Shown here: positions 53,411-62,632 of the stretch, piece after piece
Layout: the number at the start of each line of letters is the position of its first letter
Position numbering within the stretch: the stretch's first letter is position 1
From: Hansschlegelia beijingensis
GTDB lineage: Bacteria; Pseudomonadota; Alphaproteobacteria; Rhizobiales; Methylopilaceae
Length of the DNA stretch: 64,000 bases
Assembly (NCBI RefSeq): GCF_014196425.1
Contig: NZ_JACIDR010000007.1
Location: forward strand, 1-64,000
Reading direction: 5' to 3'
Notes under the pieces: generated by a model
What the model was told of the DNA's origin: nothing
What the model saw: the letters and a program-made list of their open reading frames with translations, nothing else
The model's database searches: none
Translations under genes and position numbers: made by a program

Positions 53411-54694
53411 ATGGCCTCGACCGACGCCGCCTATGCGCCGCTGATCCCGGTTCCGGCGGAACGGCGCGTGTTCGCCGCGCGGGACTCGTTCGCGCTGTGG
53501 TTCTCGCTCGGGCTCGGCCTGCTCGTCCTGCAGGCGGGCTCGCTGCTGGTCCCGGCGCTCAGCCTGGGCCAGGCGTTCGCGGCCATCGTCTGCGGCAGCG
53601 TGCTCGGGGTGCTGCCGCTCGCGCTCGCAGGCATGATCGGCGCCGAGAGCGGCCTCTCCGCGATGGCGACGCTGCGGCCCTCGCTCGGGATCAGGGGCGC
53701 GGCGCTCCCGGCCGTCCTCAACGTCATCCAGCTGGTCGGCTGGGGCTCGTTCGAGATCATCGTCATGGCGGACGCCGCCGATACGCTGACCACGGACCTG
53801 ACAGGAGTCTCGTCGCCCGTCATGTGGACGCTGCTGTTCGGCGGGCTGGCGACCGCGATCGCCGCCGGCGGCCCGGTGTCCTTCGTGCGCCGCTTCCTGC
53901 GCGAATGGGGCCTTTACCTGATCCTCGCCGCTTCGGCCTGGCTCACCTACGCGCTGCTCGCCCGGCAGGATCTCGCCGCGCTGTTCGCGCGGCCCGGCCA
54001 GGGCGGCATGGGGTTCGGCGCCGCGGTCGACCTGGTGGCGGCGATGCCGCTCTCCTGGCTCCCGGTGATCGCGGACTACGGCCGCTTCAGCCGCACGCCC
54101 GGCGGGGCCTTCCGGGGCTCCGCGCTCGGCTATTTCCTCGGCAATGTCTGGTTCTACGGGCTCGGCGCGACCTATGCGCTGAGCTCCGGCGGCGAGGCGT
54201 CGATCGCCGGCACGCTCGCGCTCGCCGGCGGCGGCTTCGCGCTGCTTCTGATCCTGCTGGACGAGACCGACAACGCCTTCGCGGCGGTCCACTCCGCCGC
54301 GGTCTCGACCGGCACGCTGACGCGCGCCCCCGTCCGCCGGCTGGCGCTCGGCTTCGGCGCGCTCTGCACGCTGATCGCGCTGACGCTCCCCCTCACCGAG
54401 TATGAGGGCTTCCTGCTGCTGATCGGCTCGGTGTTCGCGCCGCTGTTCGGGGTCGCGCTGGCCGACCACTTCATCGTCCGCCGGCGCCGGATCGAGGTCG
54501 CCGAAATCGACCGCCGGGGCGGCGCCTACTGGTTCTCCGGCGGCGTGCGCGGCGCGGGGCTCGTCGCCTGGCTCGCCGGCGTCGCGATCTATCACGGCGT
54601 CGGCCACCTGCTGCCTGGCCTCGGCGCCACGCTGCCCGCCATGGCGGGCTCGGCCGTTCTGTTCCTGATCGCGGCGCGGGCGGGACGAGGCTGA
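53411..54694 (+). CDS. NCS1-family cytosine/purine permease (CodB/CytX-like)
   Basis: About 427-residue inner-membrane protein with 12 predicted TM helices. NCS1 features: an N-terminal hydrophilic part, SFALWFSLGLGLLVLQAGSLL, MATLRPSLGIRGAALPAVLNVIQLVGWGSFEIIVMADAAD and ADYGRFSRTPGGAF. It imports a nucleobase or a related ring such as hydroxymethylpyrimidine. No TPP riboswitch pattern is apparent upstream. Two ATGs (53375 and 53411) are possible; the second begins nearer the conserved part. Confidence 0.8.
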   Translation: MASTDAAYAPLIPVPAERRVFAARDSFALWFSLGLGLLVLQAGSLLVPALSLGQAFAAIVCGSVLGVLPLALAGMIGAESGLSAMATLRPSLGIRGAALPAVLNVIQLVGWGSFEIIVMADAADTLTTDLTGVSSPVMWTLLFGGLATAIAAGGPVSFVRRFLREWGLYLILAASAWLTYALLARQDLAALFARPGQGGMGFGAAVDLVAAMPLSWLPVIADYGRFSRTPGGAFRGSALGYFLGNVWFYGLGATYALSSGGEASIAGTLALAGGGFALLLILLDETDNAFAAVHSAAVSTGTLTRAPVRRLALGFGALCTLIALTLPLTEYEGFLLLIGSVFAPLFGVALADHFIVRRRRIEVAEIDRRGGAYWFSGGVRGAGLVAWLAGVAIYHGVGHLLPGLGATLPAMAGSAVLFLIAARAGRG

Positions 54695-54710
54695 CGCCGC
54701 GGCGCCGCCC

Positions 54711-55580
54711 TCAGTGGCGGCGGCCCGACGCCAGCTCATCCCCGTACCGCCATTCAAGCGCGGACTTCACGCCGAGCGTCACCAGACCGAGGCACGCGAG
54801 CAGCGACGCCACCGCGAAGGCGGCGATGAAGTTGTAGTCGTTGTAGAGGATCTCGACCTGCAGCGGGACCGTGTTGGTCAGGCCGCGCAGATGGCCGGAG
54901 ACCACCGAGACCGCGCCGAACTCGCCCATCGCGCGCGCGTTGCAGAGCAGCACGCCGTAGAGCAGCGCCCAGCGCACGTTCGGCAGCGTCACGCTCCAGA
55001 AGGTGCGCCAGCCGCCGGCGCCGAGCGACAGCGCCGCCTCCTCCTCCGCGACGCCCTGCTCCTGCATCAGCGGAATGAGCTCGCGCGCCACGAACGGGAA
55101 GGTGACGAAGATCGTCGCCAGCACGATCCCCGGAACCGCGAAGATGATCTGGATTCCGTACGACTGCAGGTAATGGCCGAAATAGCCCTGCGCGCCGAAC
55201 AGCAGCACGTAGCACATGCCCGAGACGACCGGAGACACCGAGAACGGCAGGTCGATCAGCGTGACGAGCAGGCTCTTGCCGCGGAACTCGAACTTCGCCA
55301 CCGCCCACGAGGCCGCAAGGCCGAAGACGAGGTTCGCCGGAACCGCGATGGCCGCGACCAGGATGGTCAGGTGGATCGCCGACCAGGTGTCGGGATCGTC
55401 GAACGCCGCGAGATAGGCAGAGACCCCGCCCCGCAGCGCCTCGTGGAACACCGCCACGAGCGGCAGCGCCAGGAAGAACGCCAGGAAGCCCAGCGCGAGC
55501 GCGATCGCGGCCAGCCGGACCGCGCGCGGCTCGGTCGTCGGGTGGGGCGGCGCCGCGAGCGCGGCCTGATCAGCGGCCAT
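54711..55580 (-). CDS. cysW: Sulfate/thiosulfate ABC permease CysW
   Basis: 289-residue inner-membrane permease with six predicted TM helices: [27 protein letters not shown], the CysW block [22 protein letters not shown] and the EAA-loop segment [31 protein letters not shown]. It pairs with CysT, whose gene overlaps it by 11 bases upstream. The ATPase (cysA) that normally follows cysW is not here: the next gene is the convergent NCS1 permease, 16 bases away. Confidence 0.9.
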   Translation of the reverse strand: MAADQAALAAPPHPTTEPRAVRLAAIALALGFLAFFLALPLVAVFHEALRGGVSAYLAAFDDPDTWSAIHLTILVAAIAVPANLVFGLAASWAVAKFEFRGKSLLVTLIDLPFSVSPVVSGMCYVLLFGAQGYFGHYLQSYGIQIIFAVPGIVLATIFVTFPFVARELIPLMQEQGVAEEEAALSLGAGGWRTFWSVTLPNVRWALLYGVLLCNARAMGEFGAVSVVSGHLRGLTNTVPLQVEILYNDYNFIAAFAVASLLACLGLVTLGVKSALEWRYGDELASGRRH

Positions 55581-56463
55581 GGCCGAGCCTCCGCCGGGAC
55601 CAGGCCTCGATCAGATTGACGAGCAGCAGGATCGCGAAGGACAGGGCGAGCATGGCGGTCGCGATCGCGGTCGCGCCCGCATAGTCGAACTCCTCGAGCC
55701 GCATGACGATCAAGAGCGGCGCGATCTCGGAGACGTAGGGGATGTTGCCGGCGATGAAGATCACCGAGCCGTACTCCCCGACCGCGCGGGCGAAGGCGAG
55801 CGCGAAACCGGTCAGCAGCGCCGGACCGAGGATCGGCAGCACCACGCTGAAAACCGTCCGGGCGCGGCCGGCGCCAAGCGTCGCGGCCGCCTCCTCGAGC
55901 GCCTGGTCCACGTCGGCCAGCACCGGCTGCACCGTCCGCACCACGAAGGGCAGCCCGATGAACACCAGCGCCACGAACACGCCGAGCGGCGTGTAGGCGA
56001 TCTTGAAGGGCACGAGCGCGCCGACCCAGCCGTTCGGCGCGTAGATCGCCGACAGCGCGATCCCGGCGACCGCGGTCGGCAGCGCGAAAGGCAGGTCGAC
56101 CGCGGCGTCGACCAGGCGGCGGCCCGGAAAGTCGTAGCGCGTCAGCACCCATGCCAGCAGCAGGCCGAACACGGCGTTGAGAGCCGCCGCCGCAAGCGAC
56201 AGCCCGAAGCTCAGCTTGAGCGCGGCGAGCGTGCGCGGCTCGGTCGCGATCGCCAGCAGCCGGGCGGGGCCGAGCGAGCCGGCCCACAGCACGACCGCGC
56301 CGAGCGGAATCAGGATGATCAGCCCGAGATAGAGCCAGGTGAAGCCATAGGCGAGGCCGAAGCCCGGCAGCGCGCTCGGCGCCCGGAACGGACGCCGCGG
56401 GGCCCGCGTCGCCACGCGCGAAACCGCGGTTCCGCCGAACTCGCTTGAAGCCATGACGCTCAT
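55570..56463 (-). CDS. cysT: Sulfate/thiosulfate ABC permease CysT (CysU)
   Basis: 297-residue inner-membrane permease with six predicted TM helices: [51 protein letters not shown], and the EAA loop [30 protein letters not shown]. It forms the channel with CysW. The binding protein (cysP/sbp) that usually precedes it is absent; the next gene upstream is a divergent alcohol-dehydrogenase-like gene. Three close ATGs exist; 56463 is used with low certainty. Confidence 0.9.
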   Translation of the reverse strand: MSVMASSEFGGTAVSRVATRAPRRPFRAPSALPGFGLAYGFTWLYLGLIILIPLGAVVLWAGSLGPARLLAIATEPRTLAALKLSFGLSLAAAALNAVFGLLLAWVLTRYDFPGRRLVDAAVDLPFALPTAVAGIALSAIYAPNGWVGALVPFKIAYTPLGVFVALVFIGLPFVVRTVQPVLADVDQALEEAAATLGAGRARTVFSVVLPILGPALLTGFALAFARAVGEYGSVIFIAGNIPYVSEIAPLLIVMRLEEFDYAGATAIATAMLALSFAILLLVNLIEAWSRRRLGHGR

Positions 56464-56744
56464 AGAGCGGCGGCCGGTTTCGACCACTCACGGGCGAGAA
56501 CGCCTGACGAAGGCTGGGCGAGGCGGGGCATGGCGGCGGCTCCGATGGACCATCCGGAGAGCGCCACGCCGGCACCACAATGTCAATAATCTACATAGAA
56601 TTTGTATTTTGATGGCGTCGACCTCTGTCGCCAGCTTTCCCGCGGGGTTGCGCGCTTGCGGGATGTCTTTTCTGGTCCGCGCCCCAAAACCGCATGCGAG
56701 GCGCGGCCGAGGTCCTTCGGCGGGGCGGCGAACAGCGAGGGCGC

Positions 56745-57731
56745 ATGACCGGGCGAGCGACTGCGGACGGCGCGATGCGGGCGGCGGTTCTGACCGGCCC
56801 GGGGCGGATCAGGATCGAGCAGGTCCCAAGGCCTGCGCCCGCCCCCGGACAGGTCCGCATCCGCCTCGAAGGCTGCGGGGTCTGCGCCTCGAACCTGACG
56901 CCGTGGTCCGGTCCGGACTGGATGAGCTTCCCGACCAGGCCCGGCGACCTCGGCCATGAAGGCTGGGGCGTGATCGACGCCCTGGGCGACGGCGTCGAGG
57001 GGCTAGCGATCGGCCAGCGCGTCGCCGCCCTGTCCTACCGCAGCTATGCCGAATACGACCTCGCGGAGGCCGACGCGGTGTTGCCCCTGCCGGAGCAGCT
57101 CAGCGGGCAGCCCTTGCCGGGCGAGCCGCTCGGCTGCGCGATGAACATCTTCCGCCGCAGCGAGATCAGCGAGGGGCAGACCGTCGCGATCATCGGCGTC
57201 GGCTTTCTGGGCGCGATCCTGACCCGGCTCGCGAGCGACGCCGGCGCGCGCGTCATCGCGATCTCGCGGCGGCCGTTCTCGCTGGAGGTCGCCCGCCGCA
57301 TGGGCGCGGCCGAGACGATCGTGATGGACGACCACACCGCGATCATCGAGCGCGTCAAGGAGCTCACCGGCGGCGCGTTCTGCGAGCGCGTCATCGAGGC
57401 GGTGGGCTATCAGTGGCCGCTCGATCTCGCCGCCGAGCTTACCCGCGAGCGGGGCCGGCTGATCGTCGCCGGCTACCACCAGGACGGCCCGCGACAGGTC
57501 AACATGTGGCTGTGGAACTGGCGCGGTCTGGACGTGATCAACGCGCATGAGCGCGACCCGAAGGTCTACATGGCGGGCATCCGCGAGGCCGTGGACGCGC
57601 TCGCCTCGGGGCGGCTGGACCCGCGCTCGCTCTACACCCACAGCTATCCGCTCGAGCGGCTGGACGACGCGCTGAACGCCACCCGCGACCGCCCCGACGG
57701 CTTCCTCAAGGCTCTGGTGACCTTCGCATGA
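56745..57731 (+). CDS. MDR-superfamily zinc-type alcohol/polyol dehydrogenase
   Basis: 328-residue medium-chain dehydrogenase: catalytic-zinc region GCGVCASN and GHEGWGV (Cys-His-Glu), nucleotide-binding IIGVGFLGAIL, and AVGYQWPLDLAAELTRERGRLIVAGY. The four-cysteine lobe that binds structural zinc in classical alcohol dehydrogenases is missing. The substrate is unknown; coupling to a Gfo/Idh/MocA gene (ATGA overlap) suggests sugar or inositol derivatives rather than simple alcohols. GAGGG is upstream of the ATG at 56745. Confidence 0.85.
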   Translation: MTGRATADGAMRAAVLTGPGRIRIEQVPRPAPAPGQVRIRLEGCGVCASNLTPWSGPDWMSFPTRPGDLGHEGWGVIDALGDGVEGLAIGQRVAALSYRSYAEYDLAEADAVLPLPEQLSGQPLPGEPLGCAMNIFRRSEISEGQTVAIIGVGFLGAILTRLASDAGARVIAISRRPFSLEVARRMGAAETIVMDDHTAIIERVKELTGGAFCERVIEAVGYQWPLDLAAELTRERGRLIVAGYHQDGPRQVNMWLWNWRGLDVINAHERDPKVYMAGIREAVDALASGRLDPRSLYTHSYPLERLDDALNATRDRPDGFLKALVTFA

Positions 57732-58753
57732 CGCTTGCCGTCCCGGACCATGAGGCGCGCGCCGTCGCGAAACGGCCTCGGCTGGGCTTCCTCGGCGTCG
57801 GCTGGATCGGGCTCGACCGGATGAAGGCGATCCTGGGCGCCGGCGCGGCCGAGGTCGCGGCGATCTGCGACCCCTCGCCCGAAATGGCGGCCCGAGCGGC
57901 CGAGGTCGCGCCCGGCGCGGCGTTCGCGGCGGATCTCGACGCGCTGCTCGATCAGGATCTCGACGGCGTGGTGATCGCCAGCCCGAGCTCGCTGCACGCC
58001 GGTCAGTCGATCCGGGCGCTGGAGCGCGGCGCGGCCGTGTTCTGCCAGAAGCCGCTGGGCAGAACCGCCGGCGAGGTGCGGGCGGTGGTCGACGCCGCGC
58101 GGGCCGCCGACCGGCTGCTGGCCGTCGACCTGTCCTACCGCTTCACCCATGGCATGCGGCGCATCCGCGAGCTTGCCCAGGCCGGCGAGCTTGGCCGCGT
58201 GTTCGCGGTCGACCTCGTGTTCCACAACGCCTACGGGCCGGACAAGCCGTGGTTCTACGACCCCGCCCAGTCCGGCGGCGGCTGCGTCATGGATCTCGGC
58301 GTGCACCTCGTCGACCTGGCGCTGTGGACGCTCGGCTTCCCCGCGGCCACGAACGTCTCGGCGCGGCTGTTCGCGGGCGGCGAGCGCCTCGCGGGCCATC
58401 CGGACCGGGTGGAGGATTTCGCCGAGGCCACCGTCGAGCTCGGCTGCGGCACGACCGTGCGGCTCGCCTGCTCGTGGCGGCTCAACGCCGGCCAGGATGC
58501 GGTGATCTCGGCCGCCTTCTATGGGACCGAGGGCGGCGCGGAGCTGCGGAACGTCGACGGATCGTTCTACGATTTCGTCACGGAGCGCTATCGGGGCACC
58601 GCCCGCGAAGCGGTCCATCCGCTCGAGAACGACTGGGGCGGCAAGGCGGCGGCCGACTGGTCGCGCCGGCTCGCAGCCGGCGAGGGTTTCTCGCCCGAAA
58701 TCGAGCGCATGAGCGACGTGGCGGAGATCCTCGACCGGATCTACGAACGCTAG
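57728..58753 (+). CDS. Gfo/Idh/MocA-family oxidoreductase
   Basis: 341-residue NAD(P)-dependent oxidoreductase. Rossmann fold with LGFLGVGWIGLDRM, then GVVIASPSSLHAGQSIRALERGAAVFCQKPLGRTAGEV (Gln-Lys-Pro replaces the common Glu-Lys-Pro), and the C-terminal domain motif GGGCVMDLGVHLVDLALW. These enzymes act on sugars, inositols or their acids. Coupled by ATGA to the upstream dehydrogenase gene, with which it probably forms a two-step oxidation. Its stop shares CTAG with the stop of the opposite GGDEF-EAL gene. Confidence 0.88.
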   Translation: MTLAVPDHEARAVAKRPRLGFLGVGWIGLDRMKAILGAGAAEVAAICDPSPEMAARAAEVAPGAAFAADLDALLDQDLDGVVIASPSSLHAGQSIRALERGAAVFCQKPLGRTAGEVRAVVDAARAADRLLAVDLSYRFTHGMRRIRELAQAGELGRVFAVDLVFHNAYGPDKPWFYDPAQSGGGCVMDLGVHLVDLALWTLGFPAATNVSARLFAGGERLAGHPDRVEDFAEATVELGCGTTVRLACSWRLNAGQDAVISAAFYGTEGGAELRNVDGSFYDFVTERYRGTAREAVHPLENDWGGKAAADWSRRLAAGEGFSPEIERMSDVAEILDRIYER

Positions 58754-61065
58754 GCGCCCGCCGCCGAGGGCGGAACGCCGCCGGAACGCACCAGCGCGAT
58801 CGGCGGCGCGCCTTCGGAGCCCGGGAAGCGCCAGGTGGCGAGGAACGGCAGCACCTCGTCGGCCGCCATCGGGGCCGCGAACAAATAGCCCTGCGCCTTG
58901 CTGCAGCCCTGCCGCTGCAGGGTCTCGAGCTGCTCGAAGGTCTCCACCCCCTCGGCCGTGACCTTCATGCCGAGGCGGCCGCCGAGCGTCAGCACGGTCT
59001 GGACGATGACCTCGGATTCCACCGAGCGATGCATGTCCCGCACGAAGGACTGGTCGATCTTGATCAGGTCGAACGGGAAGCTGCGCAGATAGCTCAGCGA
59101 CGCGTAGCCCGTGCCGAAATCGTCGAGCGCCACGCCGACGCCGAGGTCCCGCAGGTTGCGCAGCGTCATGCCGGCGTGGGTCTGCTCGAGCTGGACCGAC
59201 TCGGTGATCTCCAGGATCAGCCGCCGCGGCGGCAGGTCGGCGGCGTGCAGCGCCGCATAGGTCTGGGCGAAGACGTCCTGGGTGCGAAGCTGCACGGGCG
59301 AGAGGTTGACCGACACCCTGACCCCCTCGGGCCATGTCGCCGCCTGCCGGCAGGCCTCCTCCAGCACCCATTGGCCGAGCCGGCCGATCATGCCGCTTTC
59401 CTCGGCGAGCGGAATGAACTCGGAGGGCGGCACGAAGCCCCGGCGCTCGTCCTTCCAGCGCAGCAGCGCCTCGAAGCTGACGACCTTGCGGGTCTCCAGA
59501 TTGACGATCGGCTGGAAGTAGACCGAGAGCCGCTGCTCGTCGATCGCGCGCCTGAGATCGCTCAGCAGGGACAGGCGCTGCTTGCGCTCGGCCCCGATGT
59601 CGTCCGTGTAGGCCCGGATCGCGGTCCGGCCCGCCTCCTTGGCGCGCGAAAGCGCAAGGTCGGCGTGAGCGAGGAGGTCGGCGGCGCTTTCGGCGTCGCG
59701 GCCCGCGATCGCCGTCCCGATGCTGCAGGAGATGCGGATCTCCCCGTCGACGAGGCGAACCTGGCGGGACAGGCGGTCGAGCACGTTCTCGGCGAGCGTC
59801 GGAACCTCGAGCCCGCTGCCCTGGTCGGGATGGATGATCGCGAACTCGTCGCCCCCGAGCCGCGCGAGGAAATCGCCGGGGCCGATCGCGTTCTGGAGGC
59901 GGCCGGCCACGGCGCGCAGCGTCTGGTCGCCGGCGGCATGGCCGAGCGCGTCGTTGATCTCCCGGAAATGGTCGAGGTCGATGAGCAGCAGCGCGAAGTC
60001 CTGGCGCGTCTCCTTCCGGGTCGCGAGCAGATGGTCGAGGCGCTCGCGGAAATAGGTCCGGTTCGGCAGCCCCGTCAGCACGTCGTGGCGCGCCGCCGCC
60101 TGCTCGGCCATGAAGGCCTTGTCGCTGGCGCGCAGCTGGCGGACGCCGAGCAGGCCTGCGGCCGCGATCGTCAGGTTGAGCACCAGGGCCAGCGCCCCGA
60201 TGGCGCCGGCTTCCCGCCGCCAGCCGCCCAGCGCCGCGTCGCCGGAAATGCTCGCGATCACGGCAAGCGGGTATCCGGCGACCGGGGCGGTCGCGGTGAT
60301 GACCTCGCGCTGATCCGCCTCGCCCGCTTTGGACGAAAGGATCGTGGCGGGCTCGAGCCGGCGCGCCTCCTCTTCGGTGGCCTCGCGAGGCGACCGGCGC
60401 ACAAGCGTGACGCCGTCGTTCCGCACCAGATCGATCGCGCTGGTGCCCGGAAGGGCGACCGCGGCGAAGTTCCGCTCCAGCTTCTCGACCAGCACCATCC
60501 CGAGGACGAGTCCCAGGAAGCCGCCGTCGCGAGCCGAGAGACGCTTCGCGTAATAGATCGTCCGGGCCCCGTTGCCCCTGCTGCGCACCGGCGCGCTCCA
60601 ATAGGCCGCGGGCGCCCCGAGGGCGGACAGCGCGCGGAAGTAGTCGCGGTCCGTGATGTTGACCTCAGGCGCCGGCCAGGCCCGCGAGGAGCTCAGGAGG
60701 CGGCCCCGGTCGTCGATGATCGCCATCGCGTCGAGCATGTCGAGCGACTGGGTGAACCCGACGAGACGCTCGTGCGCCTCCCGCGTGGCGCCGAACCGCC
60801 GCAGATCGTCGGGGGTTCGGACCTGCTCGATCTCCAGGCGCTCGATCAGCCGGTTCTGGACGACGTCGATGCCCTGGAACACCTGTTCCGTCTGGGAGGC
60901 CAGCAGGGTCGAGACGTTGCGCAGCCCGTCCTTGTGAGTGGCGATGACCTCCCCGTGCCGCCACGTCAGCAGCGCGACGGCCGCAAGCGTCACGCTCGCG
61001 GCCATAAGCACCCCGAGAGCGGCGATCAGCTTGGAGCGGCCTGAGCCTTTGGACGTAGCGCGCAT
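58750..61065 (-). CDS. Membrane GGDEF-EAL protein with Cache-type sensor
   Basis: 771-residue cyclic-di-GMP signalling protein. TM helix near 13-34, a periplasmic Cache/PDC sensor (TDRDYFRALSALGAPAAYWSAPVRSRGNGARTIYYAKRL), a second TM helix (AIGALALVLNLTIAAAGLLGV), GGDEF domain (HDVLTGLPNRTYFRERLD, RLGGDEFAI) and EAL domain (SFEALLRW, LEITES, DDFGTGYASLSYL, KIDQSFV, AEGVET). Both active-site motifs look intact, so it could make and break c-di-GMP; in such hybrids one activity usually dominates. The sensor type often binds small organic acids or amino acids. Confidence 0.92.
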   Translation of the reverse strand: MRATSKGSGRSKLIAALGVLMAASVTLAAVALLTWRHGEVIATHKDGLRNVSTLLASQTEQVFQGIDVVQNRLIERLEIEQVRTPDDLRRFGATREAHERLVGFTQSLDMLDAMAIIDDRGRLLSSSRAWPAPEVNITDRDYFRALSALGAPAAYWSAPVRSRGNGARTIYYAKRLSARDGGFLGLVLGMVLVEKLERNFAAVALPGTSAIDLVRNDGVTLVRRSPREATEEEARRLEPATILSSKAGEADQREVITATAPVAGYPLAVIASISGDAALGGWRREAGAIGALALVLNLTIAAAGLLGVRQLRASDKAFMAEQAAARHDVLTGLPNRTYFRERLDHLLATRKETRQDFALLLIDLDHFREINDALGHAAGDQTLRAVAGRLQNAIGPGDFLARLGGDEFAIIHPDQGSGLEVPTLAENVLDRLSRQVRLVDGEIRISCSIGTAIAGRDAESAADLLAHADLALSRAKEAGRTAIRAYTDDIGAERKQRLSLLSDLRRAIDEQRLSVYFQPIVNLETRKVVSFEALLRWKDERRGFVPPSEFIPLAEESGMIGRLGQWVLEEACRQAATWPEGVRVSVNLSPVQLRTQDVFAQTYAALHAADLPPRRLILEITESVQLEQTHAGMTLRNLRDLGVGVALDDFGTGYASLSYLRSFPFDLIKIDQSFVRDMHRSVESEVIVQTVLTLGGRLGMKVTAEGVETFEQLETLQRQGCSKAQGYLFAAPMAADEVLPFLATWRFPGSEGAPPIALVRSGGVPPSAAGA

Positions 61066-61185
61066 AGACCTCCTGCACCCAGACGATTGCGCCCGAAGCG
61101 TTCAGTTCAAGGCGCCGCGGTACGGAATACGACTATTGTTGCTGCAAGATTAAACGCTGACGCGACCCCCCGTTCTCCCCGCTAT

Positions 61186-62565
61186 TCAGGCTCCTCCGGG
61201 CGCGAAAAGCAGCCCAAGTAGCGCGCATGCAATGAGCGTCGGCGCCATTCCGAGTTTGAATCGAAGCATAGCCACCATGGCGGCCGCCGCCAACGCGGCC
61301 GCGCGCCAGTCGATCGAGGCGAGCGCCGGCAGATCGGGACCGATTCCGTGGACCGTCATCGGCGTGACCTCGCGGAACACGACATGGAGCGCGAACCACA
61401 CCGCGAGGTTCAGGATCACGCCCACCACGGCCGCCGTCACGGCGGAGAGCGCGGCGGCCACGCGGAGGTTGGCCCGCAGCGCTTCGACGTAGGGCGCGCC
61501 GAGGAAAATCCACAGGAAGCACGGCGCGAAGGTGGCCCACAGCGCGAGCAGCGACCCGAGGCCGCCGGCCACGAGCGGATCGAGCGCGCCCGGAGCCCGA
61601 TGCGCCGCGATGAAGCCCACGAACTGCAGCACCAGGATGAGCGGCCCCGGCGTCGTCTCGGCGAGGCCGAGCCCATCGGCCATCTCGCCCGGCGCGAGCC
61701 AGCCATAGGCCTCGACCGCCGCCTGCGCCACATAGGCGAGCGCCGCATAGGCGCCGCCGAACGTGACCACCGCCATGACGCTGAACAGGCCGCCGATCTG
61801 GGTCCAGACGCTGTGCGGCCCCGTGATGAGCAGCAGCGCCGCCACCGGCCCGAGCCAGATCGGCAGCCACACGGCCAGCACCCCGAGCGAACGCCCGAGC
61901 GTCGGCTCCGCATGCGCGAGCAGGCCGCGCTCGAACATCTGGTCCACCACGGCCGCCGAGGACGCGGCTTCCGCCTCCGGACCGTTTCGGCCGGCGCCGA
62001 ACAGCCCGGGCGCCCGGCGCGCGCCGATCCAGCCGACGAGCGCCGCAAGCAGGACGATGAGCGGGAACGGCAGGCGAAGGACGTAGATGCCGAGGAAGGA
62101 GGCCGCCGCGATCGCGACCATCGCCCGGTTGCGCAGCGCCCGGCGGCCGATCCTCAGCACCGCCTCCACCACGATCGCAAGCACCGCGGCCTTCACGCCG
62201 AAGAACGCCGCCTCGACGAGCGGCGCGTCGTGATAGGCCGCGTAGGTCGCGCTCAGCGCCAGCATCACAAGGGCGCCGGGCAGCACGAACAGCAGTCCGG
62301 CGACCAGCCCGCCGGCGGTGCGATGCAGAAGCCAGCCGACATAGATGGCGAGCTGCTGCGCCTCCGGCCCCGGCAGCAGCATGCAGTAATTGAGCGCGTG
62401 CAGGAAACGCTGCTCGCCGATCCAGCGGCGGCGCTCGACCAGCTCCCTGTGCATCAGGGCGATCTGGCCGGCCGGGCCGCCGAAGCTGAGGACGCCGATC
62501 ATCGCCCAGACGCGCGCGGCTTCGGCGAATGTCGGCGCGGAGGGCGGGTCGGGGAAGCGGTCCAT
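61186..62565 (-). CDS. chrA: Chromate transporter ChrA (long form)
   Basis: 459-residue inner-membrane protein of the CHR family made of two homologous halves: TFAEAARVWAMIGVLSFGGPAGQIALMHRELVERRRWIGEQRF and LNYCMLLPGPEAQQLAIYVGWLLHRTAGGL in the first, WTQIGGLFSVMAVVTFGGAYAALAYVAQ and TTPGPLILVLQFVGF in the second. It exports chromate using proton motive force. ATG at 62565 is used; the upstream frame offers only a TTG. No chrB regulator is adjacent. Confidence 0.92.
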   Translation of the reverse strand: MDRFPDPPSAPTFAEAARVWAMIGVLSFGGPAGQIALMHRELVERRRWIGEQRFLHALNYCMLLPGPEAQQLAIYVGWLLHRTAGGLVAGLLFVLPGALVMLALSATYAAYHDAPLVEAAFFGVKAAVLAIVVEAVLRIGRRALRNRAMVAIAAASFLGIYVLRLPFPLIVLLAALVGWIGARRAPGLFGAGRNGPEAEAASSAAVVDQMFERGLLAHAEPTLGRSLGVLAVWLPIWLGPVAALLLITGPHSVWTQIGGLFSVMAVVTFGGAYAALAYVAQAAVEAYGWLAPGEMADGLGLAETTPGPLILVLQFVGFIAAHRAPGALDPLVAGGLGSLLALWATFAPCFLWIFLGAPYVEALRANLRVAAALSAVTAAVVGVILNLAVWFALHVVFREVTPMTVHGIGPDLPALASIDWRAAALAAAAMVAMLRFKLGMAPTLIACALLGLLFAPGGA

Positions 62566-62632
62566 CCGGCGGGAAGCTGCCACAAAATCCGCCCGGCGCA
62601 ATGGGAGCCGGAACGGGCGGCGCCGGGCCGCC

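Noticed and set aside
52406-54757. A 783-codon minus-strand frame opposite LysR and the NCS1 permease
   Set aside because: It spans two real genes and an intergenic region and has no domain or ribosome site.
57644-60601. A 985-codon minus-strand frame, and a similar plus-strand frame at 58249-61044
   Set aside because: Both run across the oxidoreductase and GGDEF-EAL genes in the wrong frame, with no recognisable protein features.
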